From a virus, in the IMG/VR virus record IMGVR_UViG_3300042893_000309, positions 1 to 64,000 of that record: DNA of 64,000 bases. The stretch is one strand, 5' to 3'. Numbering within the stretch: the stretch's first letter is position 1; the number at the start of each line of letters is the position of its first letter. The notes beneath the pieces are model-generated. The model was given only the letters and a program-made list of their open reading frames with translations. It did not search any database and was not told the DNA's origin. The position numbers and the translations under genes are program-made. Positions 46,718-57,698 of the stretch are shown here, piece by piece.

Positions 46718-46925
46718 GATCTTTATCTCTCTTTTGATAAGTTTGTTCCCATTGTCTTGCTCTGCGCATGGCAAGTTCTGTTTTATACAAATCGATAAAA
46801 ATGGCAATTTGCTGTTTTACCGAAGGGTTTTGAGCCTGCCAATATTTTCTACTTAGCTCTTGAAGTTTTTCTTCAACTTCGGTATCTTTCAGTGTGCTAA
46901 AATCTTCTGCTAATGGATGTATCAT
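46692..46925 (-). CDS. Small conserved helical phage protein
   Basis: A 77-residue helical protein (MIHPLAEDFSTLKDTEVEEK, then KTELAMRRARQWEQTYQKRD), conserved in T4-like phages as I recall. Function unknown. Its ATG overlaps the end of the fibre gene upstream. Confidence 0.65.
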   Translation of the reverse strand: MIHPLAEDFSTLKDTEVEEKLQELSRKYWQAQNPSVKQQIAIFIDLYKTELAMRRARQWEQTYQKRDKDLDNLIKVS

Positions 46926-48922
46926 GCAAAAATTACTCCATTATTACCAACACATACCCATTTATTACTAATGTATGTCATAGTACACCCTTGCCCAGCA
47001 GCACTAAATGTCATTGTACCTGCACCTCCCCACACGGGATTTGTAACAGTGATAACCATATTCCCGCCGGCCGCTATCATGGCAAATTGTATAGTTCTTC
47101 CATTGCCACTTGCTAGTAGTGTAGCAGTCTCTGCTCCAACTGTGGAGAAATAAATAATTTCAGCTCTTGGATCAACAACTCCGCCTCCCTCCAGATCCTG
47201 GGCGTCGAGTACATCTAATATATTTTGTATGATCCAATTCGTGCCGTCGCTTACCAATGTTATTGTAGAGAAGCTGGATGCACACGTTAAATTAGTTGCA
47301 ACTCCGTCTATTAGTTTTCCATTCCTGTTTATAGTAATAAAATTAGTAGATGCGTTTCCGTTGTCAGCAAATGATACAAAATCTCCAGCAACAGTAGTAG
47401 ACGGTAATGTGATAGTAAACGGACCACCACTACTATCACCAATTATACGTTGATTAGGCATCGCAGTGTAATTTTTTCTCACTAATACCTTTGTTTCTGA
47501 GCTGCCAATCGGAATCTGTGTTTCTCCGCCTAGCTTACTAGTATCAATCATTGTGCCAGTTTCATCGCCATATACATATAAGTTTGGTGTTTCAGTACTA
47601 ACAACAATTTGAATATACGAACCTGGTAGACCGGCTGTGCCTACAACAGTAACACCTGTACTATATAAATTAACAGTTGCTGGTACTGCAGTATCCGGAG
47701 TTGTGGAAAATCTTAAAGGTCCTCCTGAATTACTACCGTCGCTCAAGTTAAATTTATATGTAAAACCTGGTACTAATTTTAATCCAGCACTAGTAATTTT
47801 ATCGCCGTCTATAAAAAATATTTCTTGAATACCAGAACCATCGTCATCGATAGTAACAGCATATTCTTTAAAATTATTGCTGTCAATGGTTATAGTATTT
47901 GTGTCTGATCTAGTTATTGTTGTTCCATATCCACTAGCAAATTTAATACTGTCAGTACCACTGCCAGAGCCGCCAGCATCTAAATCTAAATTGGCGCCAC
48001 CAGTTATTGTGCTAGCTTTAATGCTGTATGTGGTGTCAGTGTTGACAGTTTGATTAATCCAAGTTGTGTCGAAGTCTGTGTTTGATATTTTAGACAATAC
48101 TTGTCCGGTTGTGCCTCCTGTGGCTACACCTGTGCCCGCGCCGCTAGTAATACTAGCAGTAAGGTCGCTACTGTTTACCCACTGACCTCCTATGTATTTT
48201 AACACTTGTCCTGAAGAAGGTGTAATAATAGATACATTACTTAAATTATTTAAACTTAAATTTATATTGCTGTTAACCCAAGATGTTCCGTTAAATGATA
48301 ATATTTGCCCTAATGTACTTCCAGATAACGTAACATCTAATAAATCATTAATAGTAGTAGGAGATACGCCATCGGCCGCTAATTCGACAACATAAACATC
48401 AACGCCCGCATTTATAGTCCATACTTCAAATACTCTCGAAGCGGATAGGTCTGTCCCAGTGGCAATTGGATTAGTTAAACTTCCCATGAATCGTACAGCA
48501 CCGCCGCCGCTTGTGGCAAAGTTGAAGTAATAATTAGTGCCATTACTTCTAATAGAAACTTTTATTCTTCCATATAGTCCGTTACTCGGCCAATCTTGAA
48601 AAGTTAGTAAATGTGATCCTACTATTGTTATTTCGTGATACTCCCCGTCTGCTAAACTTACATTAGTAGACGACGTACTGGTAGTTGTGTACACACTGCC
48701 ATATAATTGATTGGTTACTGCGTTAGAAATAACGTTTCCGTTAAAATCGTTATCGTCGTTGAGTTTGGCAGTGTTGGTCTGTAATTCAGTAATCTCGGCA
48801 TTGGCAGTGGCCAAGCCATCTCTAATAATACTAAAGTTATCTCTGAATCCCTGACTGTCGTTGTCTACTCCGGCTACAGGAAAATCTGCGTCGATGGTAG
48901 CTGATACTATTGCGCTGGTCAT
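46922..48922 (-). CDS. Tail-fibre or baseplate-associated protein
   Basis: A 666-residue protein. The N-terminal ADFPVAGVDNDSQGFRDNFS resembles the N-terminus of T4-like short fibre or baseplate-attached proteins. The rest is Gly/Ser/Thr rich with modules of the type LDVTLSGSTLGQILSFNGTSW and TGGANLDLDAGG. A late box at 48956 lies 34 bp upstream. The C-terminus is probably the part that meets the host or carries further fibre modules. Confidence 0.72.
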   Translation of the reverse strand: MTSAIVSATIDADFPVAGVDNDSQGFRDNFSIIRDGLATANAEITELQTNTAKLNDDNDFNGNVISNAVTNQLYGSVYTTTSTSSTNVSLADGEYHEITIVGSHLLTFQDWPSNGLYGRIKVSIRSNGTNYYFNFATSGGGAVRFMGSLTNPIATGTDLSASRVFEVWTINAGVDVYVVELAADGVSPTTINDLLDVTLSGSTLGQILSFNGTSWVNSNINLSLNNLSNVSIITPSSGQVLKYIGGQWVNSSDLTASITSGAGTGVATGGTTGQVLSKISNTDFDTTWINQTVNTDTTYSIKASTITGGANLDLDAGGSGSGTDSIKFASGYGTTITRSDTNTITIDSNNFKEYAVTIDDDGSGIQEIFFIDGDKITSAGLKLVPGFTYKFNLSDGSNSGGPLRFSTTPDTAVPATVNLYSTGVTVVGTAGLPGSYIQIVVSTETPNLYVYGDETGTMIDTSKLGGETQIPIGSSETKVLVRKNYTAMPNQRIIGDSSGGPFTITLPSTTVAGDFVSFADNGNASTNFITINRNGKLIDGVATNLTCASSFSTITLVSDGTNWIIQNILDVLDAQDLEGGGVVDPRAEIIYFSTVGAETATLLASGNGRTIQFAMIAAGGNMVITVTNPVWGGAGTMTFSAAGQGCTMTYISNKWVCVGNNGVIFA

Positions 48923-51900
48923 GTTATTGTGGTCCTATCGTTTCTAAATACTAGATATTTATCTGTATATTCACCAGTAACAGAATCTATTGTGTATCTG
49001 TCTATGGTGTAATCTAAATTCTTAAAATCAAATGTTGTAGTTTTTATGTAATTTTCAATGTTTAGCAAAACAGTATCTGCGCCGCCCGGCTTACAATAGC
49101 ACAAAGGAACGGCCGCTACGTAGTTGATTTCTGTAGTTTTGCCCAGTTGAATACTGCGCATCCATAATGGCAAATAGTTACGCTCGGTGGCAGTATTCTC
49201 CATATTTTGAATCCTGTAACGCCATAAGCTAATACTGCTAGGGAATCTAATGCCAGTACCCGGATCTCCGGCAAATACATCGTTCCTATCCAATGTTACA
49301 TTGAATGGAATTGGACGATGCCAAAACGCAGTATCTTTATTAAAATCTGGACCAATATAAAATTCATTGTTTTGATCCACTGTGATGTCTATGTTACTTC
49401 TACTATATTTGATAGTTGAAGGCAAATGATCTTTTCCTTTTTCCAACGGATCTAACATTTCTACATAGATAATCTCATACACTATGGTATTTGTGCCTGG
49501 TATTTTTGCCACTGCCTTTTTAAGTTCGCCAAAGGTAAATCGTTTTGTCTTATGGTTTCGTCCCATGGCACTGATATATTCAACTGCCTGCTTGGTTTCA
49601 ATTCCTGCGTACACTAACATTTTTAAATCAGTTTGTATGCCAAAATATGGATCGCTTGGTCGATATATTACCGACTGATCAAACACTTCGCCGTCAGTTA
49701 TAAAATCTCTAAATATTGATCTTTGATTCAATTTCAAGAATGGTTTTGCTGTTAAATTGCTGTAGTAGGTATTGTTAGGTGTGTTAACTGTCAACGTAAA
49801 TGTTCTAGTTATAGCACTGTAACCCAGTTGGTCTCTAGCCCTTATAGTAAATGTATAACTTCTATCTAGTGTAGTATCGTCTGAATCTAAACTTAGGTTA
49901 AGACTGCCAACACGGTCAAATGTGGTAAGTGTTTTGTCTCTTTCAGGAAATTTATACACACTCCATTTTGTGAGATCTGTACTGAACAATGCGCTGCTAG
50001 TGTGAGCCGTAATACATTTGTAAAATGTAGGTAAATTATACGTTGTTCCTGACGCTGGCTTCATTCCTATACTAGTACCCTTATTTGGATAGTTAAAATA
50101 ATTTAACGGAATGATCAATGTCTGTCCTGCGTAAACACCTGGTGAAGTTTCAATACTAATTAACCCACTACCAAATGTTCCAGGTGTAGCATAATAATTT
50201 AAGGTAATTGTACTTGAGTTAGAGATAGTGGCAAAATATCTGCCGTTATAATTGCTATTACTATTGCCGTTGATTCTATACCAAAATTCTAAACCTGTAG
50301 ATGTGGTAAATGTTAAATCGTTGACAACATCAAGACCACCAAGGTGCGCACCGCTGACAGTTATCCGATCTCCTGGAAGATAGCCAAAACCTGGATCAAC
50401 TAAAATCACTGTGACTAGTCCAGTATAATTTGTACTGCCATTAGAGCCTTTTTCTATTTTGAATCGTGCACCAGTACCACTACCAGTTGTAGAAGCAGCA
50501 GGAACATCGTTATAAACAAACGGAACAATACTACTACTAGTTCCTTTTATTAAAGTAAAAACCGGAGCAAGTGGAGTTAATTTTTGTGTAGGAATTGTAA
50601 ATGCTACTTTAACAGATTCACTCATGATAAATGTCAAATCGTTTGTGGGACTTGTGCCACCTAACAAATTACCTACTATTTTAATTTGATCGCCGGTACT
50701 ATATCCTGACCCAGGACTTATCATTTTGATGGTTGTTACACTATTATAACCTGTTAAACTACTACGTTTAATTACGGTAAATGTTGCACCTGCGCCACCA
50801 CCCGTAACTGCTACACTGGCAACACCTGTGTATGTTCCATCAATCGCTACACTCACTCCTGAAATATTAGTATATACATCGTCGGATGTTGTTAAAGTAG
50901 ATCCAGTTAATTCAATAGCGGCAATAGTGACACTAACAGCATCATAATAGTTAAAGTTTAAATCGTCACTGACAATTTCCACTAAATCGCCAGTGACAAA
51001 ATTGTGATCTAAACTGGTAACTACTGTTGCGGTATTACGACGTCTTGTTAATGATTTAATTCCGCGGATGTTATTTTGTTTAACAACAGTGTTTATTTGA
51101 TAGCTACTGCTTGGCTTCCATAAACTTCTATAGCGTATTTGATTGGTAAGTTGATTTACCTTACCTACCACTTCTCCGTCTAGATTTAAAGTTAAGCCAG
51201 GCGGCAGTTTGCCATCTTCTAGTGTATATAGAATGGCAGATCCACTAAAGGTACTACTGGCAACTATGCTAAGTGTGCTAACATACCCGCTGTCAATGTT
51301 TCCTAGATTTTCAGGACTGGTCCAGTTCATGACACTTTCCACTTCGCCCAAGATGTCCACAGTAAATACTCGACGACTTACTGCTTGTTCTGATCCTTGT
51401 CCAAATCTAATAGCCTTGATGGTAAATTGATATGTTAAAGTGATAGCAGGTTGGTATGGAACAGTGCCAAATACTTCACCGGTAGTTTGGTCAAATATCA
51501 TACCTGTTGGTAGAACGCTATCAGTACCTATGAACACAGAACTACCATTAGTTACCGTTACTTCTAGAGCAGGACTAACAGTCAAGCGATAGATATCCCC
51601 ACCCAGCACATCAACATCTGTTATAGTATAAATTTCTTCTGTGGCACCTGTAAATTCCCCGTTGAATGAAAATTTATATCCCACTTGCGGTACTCCGTCA
51701 GCTCGTTCTATTCTAACAGCAGTCTGTCCTAGTCTATTGTCATTGGCTGTTTCTCTTATACAGATTGCGCTTATTAACGCATTGATGTCTGAGTAATCGT
51801 ACGTTACAGGTCCTAGATCACTAAAGCCTTCGTATATATCTATTTTAAATGTTTGATAGTTATTGGCTCTTCGCAAACCGAGATACTGGGGTGTTGTGAA

Positions 51901-52728
51901 TATAGGAGCACGTACATAGGACACATCGGCAGTGTACGCACCGGTACCCGCAGCTTCAATGACATTGTCGCTTCTAAAGAAATCATCGCCTACTACAAAA
52001 ATTCTAAATTTTCGTTTGGCCACACTGTCGCCATCTGTAACTGTTGCTATAAATTCGTAATTTCGATTTAGCTTGCGTGGTCTTCCGGTAGGTACACTAA
52101 AGTCAAACACAGTTAAATCAAATACGTAAGTGTCGTATCCGTTAGTACTTCTATAGCCAAAGTCGTAGGCTACATTGTCATACAAGTCTGTGTCGAAAGG
52201 ACCGTTGCCAGCAGCTAACGGAATAGACAATAACGGTTGAACAAAGCCTGTAATTCTTCCGCTTTCTGTTAAAATTAAACCTGGTGGCAACTCTCCCTCG
52301 TCGCTGGCAATAAAGAATTTAAGTTGCTGGCCAGCGGCCGTATCGGTATCTGTGACAACTAATTGAAAATCGATATAACTACTATCTAAAATATAATATG
52401 CATCGTTGGCACCGATGGGCAATGCACCAGCAGGAGTTAACCAATTGGGTTCATCGGACCCAACTACTGTAATTGTAAAAGTTCTATCCGCAAATTCACT
52501 ACTGCTACTTGCTCTAATAACAAATTTAAATTCTGTTGTTCTAGGTATTTCGTAAGGTGTTCCTACCAAGTTGCTGCCTTGAATACGCATACCCGGCGGA
52601 ATCTTTCCTGTTATTTTTTGAAAAGTTATGCCAACACTAGAGCTTATAGGCAGTGCTATACTTACTGTTTGTCTTTCATTGATTGTCCCTAAACTGTATC
52701 CAGAAGGTTGAGTCCACGTTAATGCCAT
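48919..52728 (-). CDS. Large virion protein with repeated Ig-like (He_PIG-type) modules
   Basis: A 1269-residue protein, the longest here. At least four segments follow the He_PIG pattern: KIPPGMRIQGSNLVGTP, ELPPGLILTESGRITG, VLPTGMIFDQTTGEVFG and KLPPGLTLNLDGEVVG. It lacks a signal peptide and is likely a large tail or baseplate component of marine T4-like phages. It overlaps the downstream fibre gene by 4 nt, and a GTTAAATA late-like box lies at 52746-52753. Confidence 0.7.
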   Translation of the reverse strand: MALTWTQPSGYSLGTINERQTVSIALPISSSVGITFQKITGKIPPGMRIQGSNLVGTPYEIPRTTEFKFVIRASSSSEFADRTFTITVVGSDEPNWLTPAGALPIGANDAYYILDSSYIDFQLVVTDTDTAAGQQLKFFIASDEGELPPGLILTESGRITGFVQPLLSIPLAAGNGPFDTDLYDNVAYDFGYRSTNGYDTYVFDLTVFDFSVPTGRPRKLNRNYEFIATVTDGDSVAKRKFRIFVVGDDFFRSDNVIEAAGTGAYTADVSYVRAPIFTTPQYLGLRRANNYQTFKIDIYEGFSDLGPVTYDYSDINALISAICIRETANDNRLGQTAVRIERADGVPQVGYKFSFNGEFTGATEEIYTITDVDVLGGDIYRLTVSPALEVTVTNGSSVFIGTDSVLPTGMIFDQTTGEVFGTVPYQPAITLTYQFTIKAIRFGQGSEQAVSRRVFTVDILGEVESVMNWTSPENLGNIDSGYVSTLSIVASSTFSGSAILYTLEDGKLPPGLTLNLDGEVVGKVNQLTNQIRYRSLWKPSSSYQINTVVKQNNIRGIKSLTRRRNTATVVTSLDHNFVTGDLVEIVSDDLNFNYYDAVSVTIAAIELTGSTLTTSDDVYTNISGVSVAIDGTYTGVASVAVTGGGAGATFTVIKRSSLTGYNSVTTIKMISPGSGYSTGDQIKIVGNLLGGTSPTNDLTFIMSESVKVAFTIPTQKLTPLAPVFTLIKGTSSSIVPFVYNDVPAASTTGSGTGARFKIEKGSNGSTNYTGLVTVILVDPGFGYLPGDRITVSGAHLGGLDVVNDLTFTTSTGLEFWYRINGNSNSNYNGRYFATISNSSTITLNYYATPGTFGSGLISIETSPGVYAGQTLIIPLNYFNYPNKGTSIGMKPASGTTYNLPTFYKCITAHTSSALFSTDLTKWSVYKFPERDKTLTTFDRVGSLNLSLDSDDTTLDRSYTFTIRARDQLGYSAITRTFTLTVNTPNNTYYSNLTAKPFLKLNQRSIFRDFITDGEVFDQSVIYRPSDPYFGIQTDLKMLVYAGIETKQAVEYISAMGRNHKTKRFTFGELKKAVAKIPGTNTIVYEIIYVEMLDPLEKGKDHLPSTIKYSRSNIDITVDQNNEFYIGPDFNKDTAFWHRPIPFNVTLDRNDVFAGDPGTGIRFPSSISLWRYRIQNMENTATERNYLPLWMRSIQLGKTTEINYVAAVPLCYCKPGGADTVLLNIENYIKTTTFDFKNLDYTIDRYTIDSVTGEYTDKYLVFRNDRTTIT
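48956..48963 (-). promoter_or_regulatory. Late promoter box GATAAATA
   Basis: NATAAATA match inside the last codons of the 1269-residue gene, 34 bp before the ATG at 48922. It may be fortuitous because it is within coding sequence. Confidence 0.45.
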
Positions 52729-52772
52729 TTCAGCTCCGTTTTATGTATTTAACCAAAAAACAGAACTTATGT

Positions 52773-55397
52773 TTAACCAAATCTAAAAATTCTAGGTCTG
52801 GGCCAGGCCATACCGGAGGATGGTCGTACACCTTGCGATAGTTTAGGCACTGTTTGCCCTTCTGTAGGACGTTCTTTTTTATAATATAAGTATAGATTAG
52901 GTGCTCCTTGAAGATCCCTAATATCAGTTGGGCCGCCAGTGGTTGCGCTTACCTGTCCTTGTTTTGCGACGCCTGTAATATAGGCCTTTGCTTGAACTTG
53001 ATTCCAATGCGGGTTTTGTTCTAAAACACAAGCCAGCACCCCACACACATTAGGGCTTGCCATACTGGTTCCACTAATTTTACCCAGTAGGTATGAGCCA
53101 TTTCTGCTATCGCCTATACCACTTAGATACGCACTGATAATATTAGTACCTGGTGCCCAAATGTCCACACCAGGGCCACAATCACTATAATAACTCTTTT
53201 GGTCACTGCTGTTTACATCTATTGCTCCCACACATATATTTGGGATAGCAGTATCGTTGGCAGTGGGGCTGGTGCCGCGCATATAGTAATAGGGATTAGC
53301 AACACTGGCTGGATATCTACTGGCCATTTCAAATGTGTTGTCCCAATCTAAACCACCTGGTACATCATGTTTCCATAATCCGTTGCCAGCTGCCCCTACC
53401 ATGATAACACCTTCTGCTATAGCATCTACTATGTCGGCATCACATCCTGGTACACGAGAAGGAATACGTTGCCCCGATATAAATCCCCAACCGTTCAATT
53501 GTTCTGTGGTAAATCCACCACCCACAGTTTTTCTAGCATTGGCACCCAACTGAAGATCAATTTGACTGGGTGTTGCTTCGTAAAAAACAAATTCGTTAAC
53601 CATGTTTGGACTACCAACAGTGCCACCAGTTGAAGCTGTACCTTCAAGTCTTACTCTGTATGTTCTATTGGGCGAAGTACCTTCGACACCGTAATAAATT
53701 CTTTGTACACTATTGTCGGCACACGACCACATAATCTTTGGAAGATTTGGACTTGCTGGACCAAGGCCAGCATATAAAGTTGAGCCACTGCCGAATGTAA
53801 CATAATGATTAGTGCTAACATAGATAGTGCTATATGTGTTACCTAAAAATGTAATACTGAACGGCAACACCAACGTCCAGTAGCCATCATCATTATTTCC
53901 GCTAGTTGGTGTAGTACTGCTGGCTAAAGAAGCTGCATCTAATAAGCTATTAGTTATTTCTGTAACAGTTGCCGCAGAACCAGTTGACGTAGTGTTTACC
54001 AACAAACTCATGGCAACGGCAATAGTGGGAGTTTCTGCGTTAGCTAGATCTAGTGTTGTATCAAATATAATGGTATATACGTCAGTTTCCGCTAAACTAA
54101 AATCTTCTCTAATATCAGTTTCTACTGCTATGTCAGTGAACGGACCTTGGGTGAAGGTATCAACTACACTGTTATCAGATTTTTTAATAGTAATGCTGCT
54201 TGTTAAACTAACTGTGCCACTAAAACATTCAGAAGCAACATTGTTTATTAAACTGATATCTGCAGGTCCTTGAACTGTAACAGAATAGCTGGAATCGGGC
54301 TCACTAAACGTAGTTAAGTAAGTTTGCTGTCCTTCTTGCGACCAACTAACAGGTTTAGTTAAAATGCTGCCTCCAGGGGGCGTATACGGGCCTGTAGTTG
54401 TAATTCTATTTCCAAAATTTTCAAATCCCAATAACACAGCCAATCTTTCATTAGAGTTACAAACGCCGCTATATCCAGTATAGGTAGTAGCACCACTTGG
54501 CGTATATCTTGATCCCCTGTAGGTAACTGCTGTAATATCAGTCATACTCCATTCGCTGGGGAAAATACTTTCTCCCCAACTGTTGTTACATATAGTTGGA
54601 TTACGTCTTCCAGTTGCTGGATTTACGCTTTTAGCTTTGTGAAATTCTTTTATGTAACCGAATACGTAACTAAAGTCTCCGCTATCACCTGCATCATAAT
54701 AAATGTTATAGATGTTGGAGTCTCTTGCCCATCCTTGAGTATTACCAGCAACTGTGCCGCTTACGTGTACACTATGACTGTGCGTGGCATTACTGTATGT
54801 TCCAGGAGCTGTTCCTCTCACAGCAAGATTGTGTTGAAACCAATTGTAGTTCAACATTCGTGAGCCGCCAGTACCGTTGGCGTTAACAGCATATTCTGGA
54901 TGTGCGCTATCTGGATTACCAGCGTCTACAATAACTACATCTACATTTTTTCCTGTTGATGTTATTTGTACTGTGGCTGTTTGGTTGGCAGTCCCGTCAC
55001 TGCCCCAGCCTGATCTATTAGCGCCTTCTGTACAGCGTAACAGTGCCCAATTCAACATGTTACTAGATGTAGTTCCTGATTTATTCCAAAAACTACTAGT
55101 CTGTGTTGTGGTGGCAAATGTGCCAGGCTTCATGCCTAGATATCTAGAATGTATTGACACACTTTCAACTCTAAAATCTTGTTTTAGGTCTAATGCTTCC
55201 CATTCGGTTAGCATATAGTGTGTGCTTCTGCTAAACGGTTTTTGATCTACGCAAGAAACTGCACGCTCAGGCGCTGCACTTCCTTCGAATCTACCATAGT
55301 CTGCCATCTCGGCATAAAATGAATCAAGATCATCGCTACTTTTCAAAGTAACAATATACTCTTTTGTTTCTGTATATTTTTTAATAGAGTCTGTCAT
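52773..55397 (-). CDS. Subtilisin-like (S8) protease, virion-type
   Basis: An 874-residue protein with the S8 catalytic triad in order: D158 in VDVVIVDAG, H211 in HSVHVSGTVAG, and the Ser in GTSMASPNVCG about 70 residues from the end. The N-terminal 90 residues resemble an I9-type propeptide (EYIVTLKSSDDLDSFYAEMA). Roughly 350 residues lie between the His and Ser motifs, far more than in subtilisin, and include a beta-rich inserted region. It is paralogous to the next gene. It lies among tail genes, so a virion-associated protease or a maturation factor is likely. Confidence 0.85.
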   Translation of the reverse strand: MTDSIKKYTETKEYIVTLKSSDDLDSFYAEMADYGRFEGSAAPERAVSCVDQKPFSRSTHYMLTEWEALDLKQDFRVESVSIHSRYLGMKPGTFATTTQTSSFWNKSGTTSSNMLNWALLRCTEGANRSGWGSDGTANQTATVQITSTGKNVDVVIVDAGNPDSAHPEYAVNANGTGGSRMLNYNWFQHNLAVRGTAPGTYSNATHSHSVHVSGTVAGNTQGWARDSNIYNIYYDAGDSGDFSYVFGYIKEFHKAKSVNPATGRRNPTICNNSWGESIFPSEWSMTDITAVTYRGSRYTPSGATTYTGYSGVCNSNERLAVLLGFENFGNRITTTGPYTPPGGSILTKPVSWSQEGQQTYLTTFSEPDSSYSVTVQGPADISLINNVASECFSGTVSLTSSITIKKSDNSVVDTFTQGPFTDIAVETDIREDFSLAETDVYTIIFDTTLDLANAETPTIAVAMSLLVNTTSTGSAATVTEITNSLLDAASLASSTTPTSGNNDDGYWTLVLPFSITFLGNTYSTIYVSTNHYVTFGSGSTLYAGLGPASPNLPKIMWSCADNSVQRIYYGVEGTSPNRTYRVRLEGTASTGGTVGSPNMVNEFVFYEATPSQIDLQLGANARKTVGGGFTTEQLNGWGFISGQRIPSRVPGCDADIVDAIAEGVIMVGAAGNGLWKHDVPGGLDWDNTFEMASRYPASVANPYYYMRGTSPTANDTAIPNICVGAIDVNSSDQKSYYSDCGPGVDIWAPGTNIISAYLSGIGDSRNGSYLLGKISGTSMASPNVCGVLACVLEQNPHWNQVQAKAYITGVAKQGQVSATTGGPTDIRDLQGAPNLYLYYKKERPTEGQTVPKLSQGVRPSSGMAWPRPRIFRFG

Positions 55398-55402
55398 GGC
55401 GT

Positions 55403-57697
55403 TTAAGATTTGTAAATTTTAATTCTCGGAAACACCATGCCACTAGCAGGTCTGGGTTTACAATTAATTTTAGGAAATGTATTACCTGATGTAGCACGTT
55501 CCACCTTATGAAAAAGTATTCGATTGTTTCCGCCTTGTAAACTATTAGAATCTGTGAACCCGCCACCACTGTCTGCCATCTTTCCACTTTGAGCATAACC
55601 TGTAATATAATTTTTAGCATCTGCTTGGTTCATTCGAGGATATGTTTCTAATGCCACCGCTAGCACTCCAGCAACTTGCGCCGCGGCCATGCTAGTACCA
55701 TTATACTTTTGATAATTGTCTCCACCCTCAACTACAATTCCTGCAGTATTTCCGCCGCTTCCTCCGGTGCCATCGTATACACTACTGATAACATTTTTTC
55801 CGGCAGCATATAAATCTACTCGAGGTCCAGTATTACTTGCTTGTGTTTTATTTTCGTTGCTGGTACTATCCAATGCTCCCACTATAATTATATCAGTACT
55901 GGCCGCGTTAGGACTAGAACCTCTATGATAGTAAATGGCTTCTCCGTTGTCTAAATAATAATTATTGTAATCTAGACCAGACGGTGTATCTAATTTAAAA
56001 CTGCCATTACCTGCCGAACCTACAAAAACTATACCATCGTTTATACAGTCAACCACATCAGCATCCATGCTGGCATCTCTATAAGGTGCAGCATCGCCAC
56101 CTTGCATAATACCATATTGTTCTAATTGCGCCGGTGAAAACTCTCCACGGAACGCAGCATTTTGATCCACGTGTACATCAATTTGATTAGGTGTTGCTTC
56201 GTAAAATGTCATTTCCCACAACATGGTAGGACTGCCTAATACTCCTCCATTTGCTCCATCGTGTCCTTCGAATCTGATTACGAATGTTCTGCTTCCACTG
56301 GTACCCTTGGTGCCGTACCATAGTCGTTGGCAGCTTCTATCTCCACCACTAATGATTATTTTTCTTGTAGTGGGCCTATTTGCACCTGGGTCAACTTTGT
56401 AGCAATCAGACGCTGGGTTGCCGCCAAAAGTAACAAAACTATTAGAACTCACATGAACATTTTGACTACTGCCAGTTTGGCTTGGCCCATAGTTATTAGT
56501 ACCACTATTACTAAAATATGTAATATCGAAAGGCAACGGCAATGCCCAATAGGCATCGTCATAGATATCCACACCATTCGCATCACTGCCAGTGGGCACA
56601 CCTGCGTTGGTTAGTCCACTAGTTCCTTGCATATTTTTAGTTATGCTGACAACACTAGCGGCAGTAGCGCTAGTGTTAGTTATTCTGTTGCCGCCATTGG
56701 ATAAATTAGCCAGTGTTGATGCTCTGGCAGAGGCAGTACATACTCCGCTGTAACCTGTATCTAAAGGGGTATTTCCTAAACCGTCAGGTGTTACAAACGA
56801 ACCCCTGTAATAAATTTTACTAATAATTGAATCATTACCGCCGGTGAACGTATTACGCACAGTTGGACTAATGCCAAGGCCCCAGCTGTTGTTAACTATG
56901 GTTGGGTTACGTCTTCCAGTTGTTGTATTTACACTTTTAGCATTATGGAATGCTCTTATATAATCAAATATATAATCTGAAGGCGTGTACAATCCTGGAT
57001 CTAAATTTCCTTGATCGTGCCTAAAATTGTATATGTCAGCATCTCTAGCCCAACCTTGTGTATCACCACCTATAATACCTGCAACGTGTGTTGCGTGATT
57101 GTTTGTTCCTGCGTATCCGTCACCGGGTACAGTTTCGTAATAGTTGTAGGTAGCATCAGGATTTGCACTCCATACACTTAAATTATGATTGGCAAACCAA
57201 TCATACTGTTGTGCTCGGCCGACAAACTCGCCGTGACTGGGATCGATAATCTGATCCACTACAACAACATCTACGTTTTTTCCTGTACCTGATGTCACAG
57301 CGGTAGCAGTTTCGTCGCCTTGTGATCCTTCTGAACCCCAGCCAACAATATTGTTGGCAATAGTGGATCTGTACAATCCCCAATTTCGATTGCCTATAGC
57401 GATAGTTTCACTTCTACTCCAAGTGGCAGTTTGACTTGAATGTAGTACAGCCTTGGCGCCCATTAACTTCGACTTTAAGGTCACTGCTTCAACTCTTGGA
57501 TCATTGCGTAGTTGATCAGCTTCGTCTACTGACAAACGATAATGTGTATTTCTACTAATGGGTCGTCGATTCACACACTCCGCTATTCTTGAAGGGACAT
57601 TGTTGGTAGTCCCTTCAGTTTCCATCTCAGAATAAAATTGTTCTAGGTCATCTTTATTTCTGAGCGTTACAATAAACTCTCTGAAAATTGCTGGCAT
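55403..57697 (-). CDS. Subtilisin-like (S8) protease, second copy
   Basis: A 764-residue paralogue of the preceding gene. The triad is D148 (VDVVVVDQI), H204 (NHATHVAGI) and Ser in GTSMAAAQVAG near the C-terminus. It has the same propeptide-like N-terminus (EFIVTLRNKDDLEQFYSEME), the same large insertion between His and Ser, and the same closing RPASGMVFPRIKI motif as its neighbour. The two genes are 5 nt apart. Confidence 0.85.
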   Translation of the reverse strand: MPAIFREFIVTLRNKDDLEQFYSEMETEGTTNNVPSRIAECVNRRPISRNTHYRLSVDEADQLRNDPRVEAVTLKSKLMGAKAVLHSSQTATWSRSETIAIGNRNWGLYRSTIANNIVGWGSEGSQGDETATAVTSGTGKNVDVVVVDQIIDPSHGEFVGRAQQYDWFANHNLSVWSANPDATYNYYETVPGDGYAGTNNHATHVAGIIGGDTQGWARDADIYNFRHDQGNLDPGLYTPSDYIFDYIRAFHNAKSVNTTTGRRNPTIVNNSWGLGISPTVRNTFTGGNDSIISKIYYRGSFVTPDGLGNTPLDTGYSGVCTASARASTLANLSNGGNRITNTSATAASVVSITKNMQGTSGLTNAGVPTGSDANGVDIYDDAYWALPLPFDITYFSNSGTNNYGPSQTGSSQNVHVSSNSFVTFGGNPASDCYKVDPGANRPTTRKIIISGGDRSCQRLWYGTKGTSGSRTFVIRFEGHDGANGGVLGSPTMLWEMTFYEATPNQIDVHVDQNAAFRGEFSPAQLEQYGIMQGGDAAPYRDASMDADVVDCINDGIVFVGSAGNGSFKLDTPSGLDYNNYYLDNGEAIYYHRGSSPNAASTDIIIVGALDSTSNENKTQASNTGPRVDLYAAGKNVISSVYDGTGGSGGNTAGIVVEGGDNYQKYNGTSMAAAQVAGVLAVALETYPRMNQADAKNYITGYAQSGKMADSGGGFTDSNSLQGGNNRILFHKVERATSGNTFPKINCKPRPASGMVFPRIKIYKS

Positions 57698-57698
57698 A

